Assembly (NCBI GenBank): GCA_017469025.1
Contig: JAFUHD010000113.1
Span: forward strand, 1 to 46,345
Source of the DNA: Clostridia bacterium
Lineage (GTDB): Bacteria; Bacillota; Clostridia; Christensenellales; Aristaeellaceae
DNA length: 46,345 nt
Direction: 5' to 3'
Every line of letters starts with the position of its first letter. The first letter of the stretch is position 1. Shown piece after piece: positions 25,150-34,187 of this stretch. The translations under genes and the position numbers were made by a program. The notes beneath the pieces were generated by a model that was given only the letters and a program-made list of their open reading frames with translations, did no database searches and was not told where the DNA came from.

Positions 25150-25921
25150 GCTGCGCCCTCCCGCCGACAAAACGCCTGATGAGCCTGCCCAGAATGAAGT
25201 CGGTCAGGCACCCGACTGTACCGATGACAAAGATACCGACAATCACTTTATCCGTTCTGGACATCTGCTGGGCAAACAGAATCATGTGTCCCAGACCGGT
25301 TGATGCGGCGACCATTTCTGCTCCGATAATGGCCCGCCATGCATATCCGAGACTGGTGCGCATGCCGAGCAGAATATCCGGCAGGGCGGACGGCAGAATG
25401 ACGCGCAGAAACGTTCTGTACAGGGGATACTCGAAAACCCTGGCAACTTCCAGGAGTTTCGGGTCAACACTGGTGAATCCCTTGACAATGGCCAGATACA
25501 TGGGAAAGAATGCAGCCAGCACAATGATAACGGTTTTGGTGGTTTCGCCAATGCCGCACCACAGAATAAGCAAGGGAATCATGGAGATCGGAGGGACATT
25601 CCGGAAGAATTGTACGAAAGGGGCATAGAAGGGTTCCGCGGATGGAAAAGCTATGCGGAGCATGGCCAGAAGAAATGCCAGCGCAAATGCAATGCCAAAC
25701 CCGCGGAAGACGCGGCCGAAACTGACCAGAATGTCCCGCATGATCTCACCGGAGCCGGTCATTTTGAGGAATGTCTGAAAGACTTTCCGGGGAGCAGGCA
25801 GTACATATGCACTGATATGACCGAATGTACAGGCACAGTGCCAGATCAGAAAGACCGCAGCAATGCCAATGAGAGGACGGAGATGCCGGAGAATGGCAGA
25901 GACGGTCTGTCTGCTATGCAT
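25136..25921 (-). CDS. ABC transporter permease (SsuC/TauC type)
   Basis: The start is ATG 25921 (CAGGAGG upstream, 261 residues). It overlaps hydE by 8 bases, so translation is likely coupled to the hydrogenase maturase. It has about six membrane helices and the coupling-loop EAA motif (LLEVARVFEYPLYRTFLRVILPSALPDIL, residues about 160-190), followed by GMRTSLGYAWRAIIGAEMVA, both standard for the family. Confidence 0.93.
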   Translation of the reverse strand: MHSRQTVSAILRHLRPLIGIAAVFLIWHCACTFGHISAYVLPAPRKVFQTFLKMTGSGEIMRDILVSFGRVFRGFGIAFALAFLLAMLRIAFPSAEPFYAPFVQFFRNVPPISMIPLLILWCGIGETTKTVIIVLAAFFPMYLAIVKGFTSVDPKLLEVARVFEYPLYRTFLRVILPSALPDILLGMRTSLGYAWRAIIGAEMVAASTGLGHMILFAQQMSRTDKVIVGIFVIGTVGCLTDFILGRLIRRFVGGRAQHGWD

Positions 25922-26975
25922 GAACAGTCCTCCTGACATCGCCCCGGCTGACGACGATGCGGTATCCTATGGCATCCATCCGCTGCTTAAGCTCGTTCAG
26001 ATGGTCTGCAGATTCTACGCCGGTGCAGAGCTTGTTGTCGTAGAGTTCATAGCGTCCGCGTGTATCCTCCGGTGACAGATTCGGCATGACAACGTTGGCA
26101 CCTGACTGTATGCCAAGCTCACGTCCGGCTGGATGAATGGTGCCGAGCGCTGTGGTTGCCGGAAGAAGCACATCGGGGAGAATGAGGCGGATGATGGACA
26201 GCAGATAGCAGGTCATGGATACGGTGCCGGCGGGAAATGCAGCGAACGGGGTATCATGATGGGGGATAAACGGGCCTATGCCGCACATTTCCGGACGGAA
26301 GGTTTCGATGAATTTGAGATCCTTTGCAAGATGGGCACTTGTCTGATACGGAGAACCGACCATGAACCCGCATCCAACCTGATACCCCGTTTCGCGGAGT
26401 GCCGTGAGACAGTCCATACGGTGCCGGAACGACAGTTCAGGCGGATGCAGCAGGTTATAGTGTGCTTCATCTGCAGTTTCATGGCGGAGCAGATACCGGT
26501 CCGCGCCGGCTTCATACAGACGGCGGAAGCTTTCGCTGCCGCGTTCCCCCAGGGAAAGCGTAACGGCACAGTCTGGATGGGCGGATTTAATGGAACGGAT
26601 CAGGGAGACGAGCAGGTCATCCGTGTAATAGGGGTCTTCCCCGCCCTGAAGGACAAATGTCCGGAATCCCAGCGTGTAGCCCAATGCCACGCATCTGAGT
26701 ATGGTTTCCGGCGGGAGATGATACCTGCTGCAGTTTGTATTGCTTCTGCGGATACCGCAGTACCGGCAGTCGTTCCGGCAGATATTGCTGATCTCAATCA
26801 GACCGCGGATATAGATATCTGTTCCATAAATGCCGCGGCGAATCCTGTCTGCTTCTACTGCCAGCACCTGTGCGGTTTCCGGAGAGCAGGCATCAATCAG
26901 TTCCCGATACGATTCCTCGGAAAGGGAATGAAATTCAGTCAGACGGCTAATGAGCTGCTGTACCCGTTCAGTCAT
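25914..26975 (-). CDS. hydE: [FeFe]-hydrogenase H-cluster radical SAM maturase HydE
   Basis: HydE is one of three maturases (HydE, HydF, HydG) that build the two-iron subcluster of the [FeFe]-hydrogenase active site. It has 353 residues. The radical-SAM cysteines are Cys66, Cys70 and Cys73 in NICRNDCRYCGIR. Other family features are TFVLQGGEDPYYTDD, SLGERGSESFRRLYEAGADRYLLRHET, GFMVGSPYQT and the C-terminal GANVVMPNLSP. The start ATG shares an ATGA overlap with the hydF stop, and the 3' end overlaps the permease gene. No hydG and no hydrogenase structural gene lie in the window. Confidence 0.95.
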   Translation of the reverse strand: MTERVQQLISRLTEFHSLSEESYRELIDACSPETAQVLAVEADRIRRGIYGTDIYIRGLIEISNICRNDCRYCGIRRSNTNCSRYHLPPETILRCVALGYTLGFRTFVLQGGEDPYYTDDLLVSLIRSIKSAHPDCAVTLSLGERGSESFRRLYEAGADRYLLRHETADEAHYNLLHPPELSFRHRMDCLTALRETGYQVGCGFMVGSPYQTSAHLAKDLKFIETFRPEMCGIGPFIPHHDTPFAAFPAGTVSMTCYLLSIIRLILPDVLLPATTALGTIHPAGRELGIQSGANVVMPNLSPEDTRGRYELYDNKLCTGVESADHLNELKQRMDAIGYRIVVSRGDVRRTVHA

Positions 26976-28186
26976 GAATGAACCTCCGGTGCAATCAGGG
27001 CATGCAGTTCCGGGAACGGGCGAAGACTCCGTTCCAGTGTGCCGGTCATCAGGGCAATGGCGGTTCCGTAATTGGTAAAGGGAACCTGCTGATGCTCTGC
27101 CTGATGCATGCGTTCCTGAACCTCATGCTCCGTAATCATGCATCCGCCGCAATGAATGACGGCGGCATATGCAGAGAGGTCCTTTGGAAAGTCATGGCCG
27201 CTGGCAGTTGCAATCTTAAGATCATGACCGACATGCTGCCGCAGCCATCCAGGTATTTTGACCGTTCCGATATCTCCGCACTGGCGGTGATGGGTGCATC
27301 CCTCTGCGAGAAGGACGGTACTGTCTGCAGTAAGATGACTGAGCGTGGAAACACCCCGGAGTGCAGTTTCAAGAAATCCCTTATAGCGTGCCATAAGGAT
27401 AGAAAAGGAGGTGAGAGGGATGGCCTCAGGGACGGTGTCGGCAACAACGCGAAATGCCTGACTGTCCGTAATGACGATATCCGGTGCCTCTTTGAGCGCG
27501 GACAGTGCACCGGCCAGTTCGGTTTCACGCACAACCAGTGCGCCGCGGCCGTGGTCCAGAAGGTCCCTGAGAACCAGCTGCTGCGGCAGAATCAGGCGGC
27601 CTTTCGGTGCCGCTGAGTCAATGGGACAGACCAGTATGGCCAGATGGCCGGAGCGGACAAGATCGAAGGCAATGGGCTTTTCTGCAGCACGCGGCATGAG
27701 CGCGGCAAGGCGCTCCCTGAGTGCATGGATGCCCATGCCGGTTGCAGCGCTGACCCGACAGGCTTTGGGATCCGGCTCTGCTGTTTCGCTGCACAGATCG
27801 CATTTGGTATAGACAATCAGATGCGGCAGTCTTTTTTCCGTGAGACGGGCGAGAAAATCCCGGTCATCTCCGGTCAGACCTGTGCAGGCATCAATGACCA
27901 GAACGGCGATGTCCGTTCGCGTGAGGGCCTGTTCCATTTTCTCAACACGCAGGGCACCGAGTTCACCGACATCATCAAATCCTGGTGTGTCCAGAATGAC
28001 AACAGGGCCAAGCGGCAGCAGTTCCATTGTTTTTGCAACCGGATCTGTTGTTGTTCCCTTAATGTCTGAAACAACGGACAGTGCCTGTCCGGTAATGGCA
28101 TTGACGAGGCTGGATTTTCCGGCATTCCGCCGGCCGAAAAAGCCGATGTGGATGCGTTCGGCGGCAGGGGTATTTGACAGACTCAT
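26972..28186 (-). CDS. hydF: [FeFe]-hydrogenase maturation GTPase HydF
   Basis: HydF is the scaffold that receives the two-iron precursor and passes it to the hydrogenase. It has 404 residues from ATG 28186, preceded by TTGGAGGAACC. The N-terminal Era-like GTPase has GRRNAGKSSLVNAI (P-loop), KGTTTDPV, DTPGFDD and TKCD. The C-terminal cluster domain carries EGCTHHRQCGDIG and IHCGGCMITEHE, which supply the 4Fe-4S ligands. It is followed by hydE with a 4-base overlap. A terminator lies just upstream and no clear promoter is seen between it and the start codon. Confidence 0.95.
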   Translation of the reverse strand: MSLSNTPAAERIHIGFFGRRNAGKSSLVNAITGQALSVVSDIKGTTTDPVAKTMELLPLGPVVILDTPGFDDVGELGALRVEKMEQALTRTDIAVLVIDACTGLTGDDRDFLARLTEKRLPHLIVYTKCDLCSETAEPDPKACRVSAATGMGIHALRERLAALMPRAAEKPIAFDLVRSGHLAILVCPIDSAAPKGRLILPQQLVLRDLLDHGRGALVVRETELAGALSALKEAPDIVITDSQAFRVVADTVPEAIPLTSFSILMARYKGFLETALRGVSTLSHLTADSTVLLAEGCTHHRQCGDIGTVKIPGWLRQHVGHDLKIATASGHDFPKDLSAYAAVIHCGGCMITEHEVQERMHQAEHQQVPFTNYGTAIALMTGTLERSLRPFPELHALIAPEVHS

Positions 28187-28213
28187 GAATTACGGTTCCT
28201 CCAAATCAAAAAA

Positions 28214-28241
28214 AGCCGTATCCCCAAAACAGGATACGGCT
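28214..28241 (-). terminator. Terminator between the TM1266-type gene and hydF
   Basis: A 10-bp stem (AGCCGTATCC / GGATACGGCT) with an eight-base loop is followed on the minus strand by a run of seven T. It ends only 27 bases ahead of the hydF start, so hydF transcription would have to pass through it. Confidence 0.85.
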
Positions 28242-28346
28242 GATAAGCGCTACATCTTGTCTTTCACCTCAAGTTTCGTTTCGGTGTCAGGGGATGAAAA
28301 AATTATTCAGTTGTCAGAAACGGATGCAGCGGCATCCGGCGGGAGA

Positions 28347-28592
28347 TCAGAGCGTGGAATAGGCAGCCTTGGCGGTGATGCCGTCAAAACGGCCAAGCGC
28401 ACCGGTAAGGGAATTGATTTTGTCCTGTGGTGCATCTATAACGACGCAGATAATGTTGACCCCGCGTGTCCGGTACGGGATGCCCATGCGTCCGACAATG
28501 TAATCGGCGTAATTATGAAGCAGATCATTAACACCGGATACGGCATCCGGCTTTTCAACGATGATGCTGACAACGGCGACTCTAGTTTCCAT
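28347..28592 (-). CDS. TM1266-family iron-only hydrogenase system regulator (putative)
   Basis: A small ACT-like protein of 81 residues. The start is ATG 28592, from GAGGTGAAAAAC just upstream; longer readings have no support. It opens METRVAVVSIIVEK, contains NDLLHNYADYIVGRMGIPYR and ends with INSLTGALGRFDGITAKAAYSTL, matching the TM1266/NikR-C-like family that accompanies [FeFe]-hydrogenase maturation genes. A regulatory role is assumed for the family and is not well proved. It has its own promoter and is separated from hydF by a terminator. Confidence 0.85.
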   Translation of the reverse strand: METRVAVVSIIVEKPDAVSGVNDLLHNYADYIVGRMGIPYRTRGVNIICVVIDAPQDKINSLTGALGRFDGITAKAAYSTL

Positions 28593-28613
28593 GTTTTTCA
28601 CCTCACGCGCGCT

Positions 28614-28642
28614 ATTATAGTGGCTCAGATACGAAAATGCAA
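28614..28642 (-). promoter_or_regulatory. Promoter of the TM1266-type / hyd maturation cluster
   Basis: Minus-strand TTGCAT (28642-28637), 17 bases, TATAAT (28619-28614). It lies about 20 bases ahead of the start codon. Confidence 0.8.
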
Positions 28643-28732
28643 GCAGGAAAAGCACAAAGAAGTCATGTGTTCCATTTAAGCAGATACGGGAGTTCTGTAT
28701 CCCGGGCGGGAAACAGTCCGGCATTATGCAGT

Positions 28733-28775
28733 GCGCCCGAAACGGGCGTTAACCGTACGGTTTTGTATTGCCTGG
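28733..28775 (-). other. Two hairpins downstream of the pyrophosphatase gene
   Basis: CGCCCG-AAA-CGGGCG and the perfect palindrome AACCGTACGGTT lie close together between the pyrophosphatase stop and the TM1266-type promoter. There is no T-run, so they are not simple terminators; they may protect a transcript end or bind a protein. Confidence 0.35.
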
Positions 28776-28808
28776 TACCATTTATCCATCTGCTAAATCC
28801 GGCGCCTG

Positions 28809-30428
28809 TCAGCCCCAGAGAATGGCCAGCGCGGGGACCATCTGCTTTTTGCGGGACATGATATTTTTCAGGAAAACGTGATTCCCTTTGATCTTCTGCA
28901 GATTGAAAGCCTGACGGATGATTTCCTTGTCGCCGATGAAAACGAGATCCGTGCCCTCACGCAGAACATCGGTGATCATGAGGAGCAGCATGTCATAACC
29001 GCCATCCTCCTTGATTTTGGTCATTTCGGTCAGGAATTCCGGCTGACGCTTGAGGAGTGACGCTGAATCCATGGTCGTGATCTGGCTGATGGCGACACGG
29101 TGATCGGTCAGGTGATACTCCTTGAAGTCTGTCTTGAGGAGTACATCTGCCGGTTTGTCGGCAGAGCCGGCGGAGAAGACTTCCTTTCCAAGCGCTTCCA
29201 GTTCAAGACCGGCAATGCGCGCCAGACGCTCCGCGATGCGCTTGTCCTTGGGCGTTGTGGTAGGCGACTTGAACATGACGGTGTCGCTGATGATGGCGGC
29301 TGCCATGAGACCGGCCAGTGATTCGCTGGGCATAAGGCCGTGTTCCTGGAACATGGTTGCAATGATGGTATTGGTGGATCCGACCGGTTCATTGCGCATG
29401 AATACCGGATAGCCGGTTTCCACATCGCCCAGACGGTGATGATCAATGATGCCAACCAGTTCTGCCTGTTCAAGACCCGGGACGGACTGGCTCATTTCAT
29501 TGTGATCGACCAGTATCAGACGTTTGCGGTTCGGACGGATCAGATGATACCGGCCGAGTGTGCCGACAACCTTTCCATCACTGTCGAGAACCGGATAGCT
29601 GCGGTAGCGGCTTTTGAGAACGGCGTCCTGAACATCGTCGAGGAAGTCATCCAGCTGGAAGCTGACGAGATCATCGGTTTTGGCAATGCGGCTGACCGGA
29701 ATCGCTTGATAAAGCAGGCGGGCGGCGCGCCATGCATCATATGGCGTGGCGATAATGCAGGTGGATGAGGACATGCCGAGATATTTTTCCGCAAGATTGC
29801 TCTGACAGAGAATGATGCAGTTGACGTGCAGCTGCAGTGCCTTCTCAACCACGTCCTCCTGCTGGCCGCAGAAAATGATGGAATTGGATCCGACATTGTG
29901 CAGATACCCGCCGGTATCCGGCAGTGCAAAGACTACCTCGCCGGAGATACTGTCAAAGACGTTTTCATCCTGATTGATGACCGTCCCCTCAATGGCAGAC
30001 AGTACATTGAAGATGGGTGCATCATCAATGACGGGACAGGAAATGGCGTGCATGTCACTTTCAGCAATTCCGCCGGCAGTTACCATGCCGAAAAGGGTGC
30101 CATCTTCATTGGTGACCGGCAGGGCGCTCAGATTCGGGTTTTCCTGCATGAGTTCCCATGCATGACTGACGGGAACGCTTTTTCCAAGCTTGGGTGGACG
30201 GTCGAATTCAATATCGCGTACCTGTGTGCGCACGGTAGACAGCAGCATAGGCGGCTGAAAGCCGAAACGCTTCAGCAGAAAACTGGTTTCATCATTCAGA
30301 TGTCCTAAACGGGCAGGAATATAGCCGCTCTCGCCGAGCGTATTTTTAAGGCTGGCATATGCCATGGCCGCAACAATTGAATCAGTATCGGGATTCCGAT
30401 GACCGCATACATACGTGGTGGGTTCCAC
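28809..30428 (-). CDS. CBS/DRTGG-containing manganese-dependent inorganic pyrophosphatase (family II)
   Basis: It hydrolyses pyrophosphate. The start is GTG 30428, with GAGAGGAG seven bases upstream (539 residues); longer readings add only unsupported sequence. The DHH domain opens with YVCGHRNPDTDSIVAA (metal ligands) and continues after an inserted regulatory region of about 240 residues with LVDHNE, GIIDHHRLGD and GSTNTIIATMF. The insert holds a CBS motif near SALPVTNEDGTLFGMVT, a DRTGG-like domain, and a second CBS near SYPVLDSDGKVVGTLG. The C-terminal DHHA2 domain ends SRKKQMVPALAILWG. In characterised relatives the CBS pair binds adenine nucleotides and tunes activity. Confidence 0.94.
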   Translation of the reverse strand: MEPTTYVCGHRNPDTDSIVAAMAYASLKNTLGESGYIPARLGHLNDETSFLLKRFGFQPPMLLSTVRTQVRDIEFDRPPKLGKSVPVSHAWELMQENPNLSALPVTNEDGTLFGMVTAGGIAESDMHAISCPVIDDAPIFNVLSAIEGTVINQDENVFDSISGEVVFALPDTGGYLHNVGSNSIIFCGQQEDVVEKALQLHVNCIILCQSNLAEKYLGMSSSTCIIATPYDAWRAARLLYQAIPVSRIAKTDDLVSFQLDDFLDDVQDAVLKSRYRSYPVLDSDGKVVGTLGRYHLIRPNRKRLILVDHNEMSQSVPGLEQAELVGIIDHHRLGDVETGYPVFMRNEPVGSTNTIIATMFQEHGLMPSESLAGLMAAAIISDTVMFKSPTTTPKDKRIAERLARIAGLELEALGKEVFSAGSADKPADVLLKTDFKEYHLTDHRVAISQITTMDSASLLKRQPEFLTEMTKIKEDGGYDMLLLMITDVLREGTDLVFIGDKEIIRQAFNLQKIKGNHVFLKNIMSRKKQMVPALAILWG

Positions 30429-30508
30429 AGAATCACTCCTCTCAAAAGGTATGGTCCGGCAGGACAGAATGCTTAAATTGTGTCCTGGGACCGGAATATC
30501 CGCCGGAA

Positions 30509-30537
30509 AGGCTATCACGAACTTGAACCGGTGTCAA
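30509..30537 (-). promoter_or_regulatory. Possible pyrophosphatase promoter
   Basis: Minus-strand TTGACA (30537-30532), 17 bases, TAGCCT (30514-30509). The -35 is perfect, the -10 poor. The remainder of the 440-base gap 30429-30868 holds the TetR promoter and nothing else I can name. Confidence 0.35.
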
Positions 30538-30710
30538 TCCTAAGAACTGTATTTTGTGAAGAACATGCCGTGATCTCGCACGTTTTGTGGAAGACACGGC
30601 TGTCCGGACGGGATGCGGCAGGCAGTGTCAGGACAGCAGAAAGGCGGATGCGGGAAAAACATGCAAAAAGACAGTTTGAACAGGGAAACGTATAATTGGA
30701 CAGAAATCGG

Positions 30711-30738
30711 TTGTAATCAAATGATGAAAAAGTATAAT
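30711..30738 (+). promoter_or_regulatory. TetR gene promoter
   Basis: TTGTAA (30711-30716), 16 bases, TATAAT (30733-30738), about 125 bases ahead of the start codon. Confidence 0.6.
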
Positions 30739-30868
30739 ACAGGCATCGGTAAAACAAACGGAGTACTGAAAAGCGCGGCCGGTATCAAATGAACCGGGTG
30801 GCGGATCCATGCAGATGGAACATCTTCGGTGCCGAAAGCCTGAACTGAGACTATGGGAGGTATGGCAG

Positions 30869-31420
30869 ATGAGAATTACAAAGACACCTGAGGAACGCAA
30901 GGCGGAAATGGTTGCCATTGCATCAGCTTTGTTTGCAAGACAGGGATTTGTCCGTACCTCTGTATCAGAAATCACGGATGGGGCAAAGGTTGCAAAGGGA
31001 CTTTTTTACTACTATTTCACGACCAAGGACGAGATGGTCAAGAGTGTAGTGGAAGGGTACTGTGCATACCTTGAATCAGAGGCAAACCGGATTGCATCTG
31101 AAGCGGGCACTGGACGCGAAAAGCTGGCACGTCTTTTTTCAGGCGATGAATGGAAAAAGCGGTTTACGAGTCCGATGATTGAAGACCTGAAGCTGCCCCA
31201 GAGCATGGCGGTTTACTGTGATATGTGTGACCGTATGGCAGATCATCTGCTGCCGGCAATGGAGAAGATGGTGGCACAGATGCTGGATGAAGCCGGCAGA
31301 CCGACCCAAATGGCAGACCAGATTGCAGGCACGATGCTTTATGGCATGCTGATGATGATGCGCCAGAACCGTTTGCAGCCTGAAAATATCATGTCCATGA
31401 TGGACATCATGGCAAACTAA
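30869..31420 (+). CDS. TetR/AcrR family transcriptional regulator
   Basis: The start is ATG 30869, with GGGAGG eight bases upstream (183 residues). The N-terminal HTH is standard: ASALFARQGFVRTSVSEIT, AKGLFYYYFTTKDEMV. The C-terminal ligand-binding half is all-helical and Met-rich (MLYGMLMMMRQNRLQ) and gives no hint of the ligand. No transporter or enzyme lies beside it in the same direction, so the target is probably its own promoter or a distant gene. Confidence 0.9.
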   Translation: MRITKTPEERKAEMVAIASALFARQGFVRTSVSEITDGAKVAKGLFYYYFTTKDEMVKSVVEGYCAYLESEANRIASEAGTGREKLARLFSGDEWKKRFTSPMIEDLKLPQSMAVYCDMCDRMADHLLPAMEKMVAQMLDEAGRPTQMADQIAGTMLYGMLMMMRQNRLQPENIMSMMDIMAN

Positions 31421-31488
31421 GTACCGCATTCCCAGGATTTATCCTGTTTATATAGATGACAATTCTTTTTCACCCCTCTTTTCACATA

Positions 31489-31518
31489 GGGCAGCAGGCA
31501 CAGCCTGCTGCCCTTTAT
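31489..31518 (+). terminator. Terminator after the TetR gene
   Basis: An 11-bp perfect stem (GGGCAGCAGGC / GCCTGCTGCCC) with an ACA loop, followed by a short TTTATT. Confidence 0.75.
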
Positions 31519-31533
31519 TGATGTGTAAACAAA

Positions 31534-31563
31534 AAAGGGGAACTGCCGGAGCAGTTCCCCTTT
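31534..31563 (-). terminator. glgP terminator
   Basis: A perfect 13-bp stem (AAAGGGGAACTGC / GCAGTTCCCCTTT) with a CGGA loop. The minus strand continues TTTTGTTTAC. It lies immediately after the glgP stop. Confidence 0.88.
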
Positions 31564-31566
31564 GGA

Positions 31567-34029
31567 TTACTTCTTGATGAGCGGCTTGAGATGCCAGATC
31601 TTATCGTTGTATTCGCGGATCGTGCGGTCGGAGGAGAAGATGCCGCTCTTGGCGACGTTGATGATCTCCTTGCGGGTCCAGGCGCGGGTATTCTGATAGT
31701 CGCGGATAAGACGGTTCTGGCAGTCCTGATAGGATCCGAAGTCCTTGAGGACCAGATACGGATCTGCCATGCCGCCGTTGTCAGAGAAGACAAGGGCGCG
31801 ATAGAGGCCTTCGAACATGCGCGGGTTGTCCGGCGTAAGGGTGCCGTCAAACATCATGTTGAGCGCACGGCGCAGTTCAGCGTTGGTCTCATAGATGTCG
31901 AGAGAACGGTAGGTGCCGGCGGCATAGAGCGCCTCAACCTCATGAGAACGCATGCCGAAGATGTAGCAGTTGTCAAGGCCGACCAGATCGGCAATCTCGA
32001 CATTGGCACCGTCCAGTGTGCCGATGGTGACAGCACCGTTCATCATGAACTTCATGTTGCCGGTACCGCTGGCTTCCTTGGAAGCGGTGGACAGCTGTTC
32101 GCTGACTTCGCTGGCAGGGATGAGTACTTCAGCAGTGGAAACATTGTAGTTCTGCAGGAAGACCACTTTGAGGAACTTGGAGGCACGCTCGTTCTTGGCG
32201 ATGTGTGCGGCAAGTACGTTGATGAAGTGGATGATTTCCTTGGCACGATAGTAGCCCGGAGCTGCCTTGGCGCCAAAGATGAACGTACGGGGCGGCATGC
32301 TGTAATTCGGATCGTCACAGATGCGGTTGTAGAGAACAAGAATGTGCAGCGCATTGAGCAGCTGGCGCTTGTATTCGTGCAGACGCTTGACCTGTACATC
32401 GAACATGGAGTCCGGATCGAGCACAAGGCCCTGATGCCGGTTGATCCAGTGCATGAAGTGTTCCTTGTTCTCATGCTTGACGGCAGCAAACTTGTCCTGG
32501 AAAGCAGCGTCATCTGCAAACGGCAGCAGCTTTTCGAGCTCCATAAGGTCCTTGTGCCAGCCGAGGCCGATTGCTTCGTCCAGCAGCCTGGTCAGAGCCG
32601 GGTTGGCCAGCATGAGCCAGCGGCGTGGTGTGATGCCGTTGGTGATTGCTGTAAACTTCTCCGGCATGACCTCATAATAGTCAGAGAAGGTGCTGCGCTT
32701 CAGGATATCACCGTGCAGCTGGGATACGCCGTTGGTCATCTTGGAGTAGGCGATGCACATGTTTGCCATGTGCGCCTGATCGTAGGCGAGGATGGCCATA
32801 TGGCCGATGCGCTCCCACTGTCCCGGGAAGCGGTCGAACAGACGCTGGCAGAGACGGCGGTTGAGTTCCTGCATGATGGTGTAGATACGCGGCAGGGTTT
32901 CGCGGACCATGGATTCCGGCCACTTCTCGAGGGCCTCGGACATGATGGTGTGGTTGGTGTAGGCAACTGTTGCCATGGTGATCTGCTCTGCTTCCTCCCA
33001 GGACAGACGCTCCACATCGATCAGGATGCGCATCAGTTCAGGAATGACCAGGGCCGGATGGGTGTCATTGATATGGAAAGCAACCTTATCCGGCAGCAGA
33101 CGGATGTTGTCACCGTTTACACGCTTGAAGTCACGGATCGCATACTGGAGGCTGGCGCTGACGAGGAAGTACTCCTGCATGAGGCGCAGCTTCTTGCCGT
33201 TGTAGGACTTGTCCTCCGGATACAGCACTTTGGAAATCTGTGCCGCAATAGAGGAACTGTCGCGCGTGGAGCTGTAGAAGTCACCGGTGGAGAAGCGCTC
33301 GAAGTTGAAGTTCTGCGGGAGAACCGCACTCCAGCAGCGCAGACGGTCTACGACATCGCTGTCATAGCCGATAATGGGCAGATCATAAGGAACAGCAACG
33401 ACATCCTCGGTATCCTCGAGGGTGACGTAGTTGATGTCATCAACCCACTGCTCGACGACATGACCGCCGAAACGGACCAGCACAGCGTCCTTCTGCGTCG
33501 GGATTTCCCACGCGTTGCCGTAGGTCAGCCATTCGTCCGGAATCTCAACCTGCTGTCCGTCTACGATACGCTGACGGAACAGGCCGTACTCATAGCGGAT
33601 GGTGCAGCCCATGGCCGGATAGTCAAGGGTTGCGAGAGAATCCAGGAAGCAGGCAGCAAGACGGCCGAGACCGCCGTTGCCAAGTGCTGGTTCCGGCTCC
33701 TCGTGGAGCACGCCGCGCAGCGTGAGGCCGAGCTCGTCAAAGGCTTTCACATATTCATCAGTTGAACAGAGGTTCAGCAGATTGTTGTGCAGCCAGCGGC
33801 CGGTCAGGAATTCGATGGAAAGATAATAAAGGCGTTTTGCTTTGGAGTTGAGACGTTCTTCTTTCTCAAAGCGCCATTTCAGCATGATCTGGTCGCGCAC
33901 GGTAGAGGCGACGGCGGCATAGATCTGCTTGGGTGTGGCTTCCTCGAGAGTAACGCCGTAGTAACGGAGGAGCTTATTGAGAATGGACTCCTTGATGGCG
34001 TCTTTGTTATATTCCTGCATCAGGGGCAT
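31567..34029 (-). CDS. glgP: Glycogen/starch/maltodextrin phosphorylase
   Basis: It cleaves alpha-1,4-glucan with phosphate to glucose 1-phosphate. The start is ATG 34029, with GGGAGG eight bases upstream (820 residues). Family signatures run throughout: YYLSIEFLTGRWLHNNL, EPEPALGNGGLGRLAACFLDSLATL, HINDTHPALVIPELMRIL, and the pyridoxal-phosphate lysine motif EASGTGNMKFMMNGAVTIGTLDGANVEI near residue 660-690. The N-terminus is short and lacks the phosphorylation site of animal enzymes. No other glycogen gene is nearby. The promoter carries a palindrome that overlaps its -10 box. Confidence 0.96.
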   Translation of the reverse strand: MPLMQEYNKDAIKESILNKLLRYYGVTLEEATPKQIYAAVASTVRDQIMLKWRFEKEERLNSKAKRLYYLSIEFLTGRWLHNNLLNLCSTDEYVKAFDELGLTLRGVLHEEPEPALGNGGLGRLAACFLDSLATLDYPAMGCTIRYEYGLFRQRIVDGQQVEIPDEWLTYGNAWEIPTQKDAVLVRFGGHVVEQWVDDINYVTLEDTEDVVAVPYDLPIIGYDSDVVDRLRCWSAVLPQNFNFERFSTGDFYSSTRDSSSIAAQISKVLYPEDKSYNGKKLRLMQEYFLVSASLQYAIRDFKRVNGDNIRLLPDKVAFHINDTHPALVIPELMRILIDVERLSWEEAEQITMATVAYTNHTIMSEALEKWPESMVRETLPRIYTIMQELNRRLCQRLFDRFPGQWERIGHMAILAYDQAHMANMCIAYSKMTNGVSQLHGDILKRSTFSDYYEVMPEKFTAITNGITPRRWLMLANPALTRLLDEAIGLGWHKDLMELEKLLPFADDAAFQDKFAAVKHENKEHFMHWINRHQGLVLDPDSMFDVQVKRLHEYKRQLLNALHILVLYNRICDDPNYSMPPRTFIFGAKAAPGYYRAKEIIHFINVLAAHIAKNERASKFLKVVFLQNYNVSTAEVLIPASEVSEQLSTASKEASGTGNMKFMMNGAVTIGTLDGANVEIADLVGLDNCYIFGMRSHEVEALYAAGTYRSLDIYETNAELRRALNMMFDGTLTPDNPRMFEGLYRALVFSDNGGMADPYLVLKDFGSYQDCQNRLIRDYQNTRAWTRKEIINVAKSGIFSSDRTIREYNDKIWHLKPLIKK

Positions 34030-34187
34030 GAAAGAAACCTCCCGGTTAATAGAATCCTTGTGCAAATGCGCGGACCCGGCGTGCCGCAGCTGTATGTCCG
34101 GAGTCAGACGAGAGAAAGAAATCGCGGCACATCAAAACAGTGTATCCTCTGTAAGCGGCATATGCACGCATGCACACAAGTCGAAGC

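Noticed and set aside
31591-33765. A 724-codon open frame on the plus strand opposite glgP
   Set aside because: It is wholly antisense to the clear glycogen phosphorylase and has no family-like motifs; long shadow frames are expected opposite high-GC third positions.
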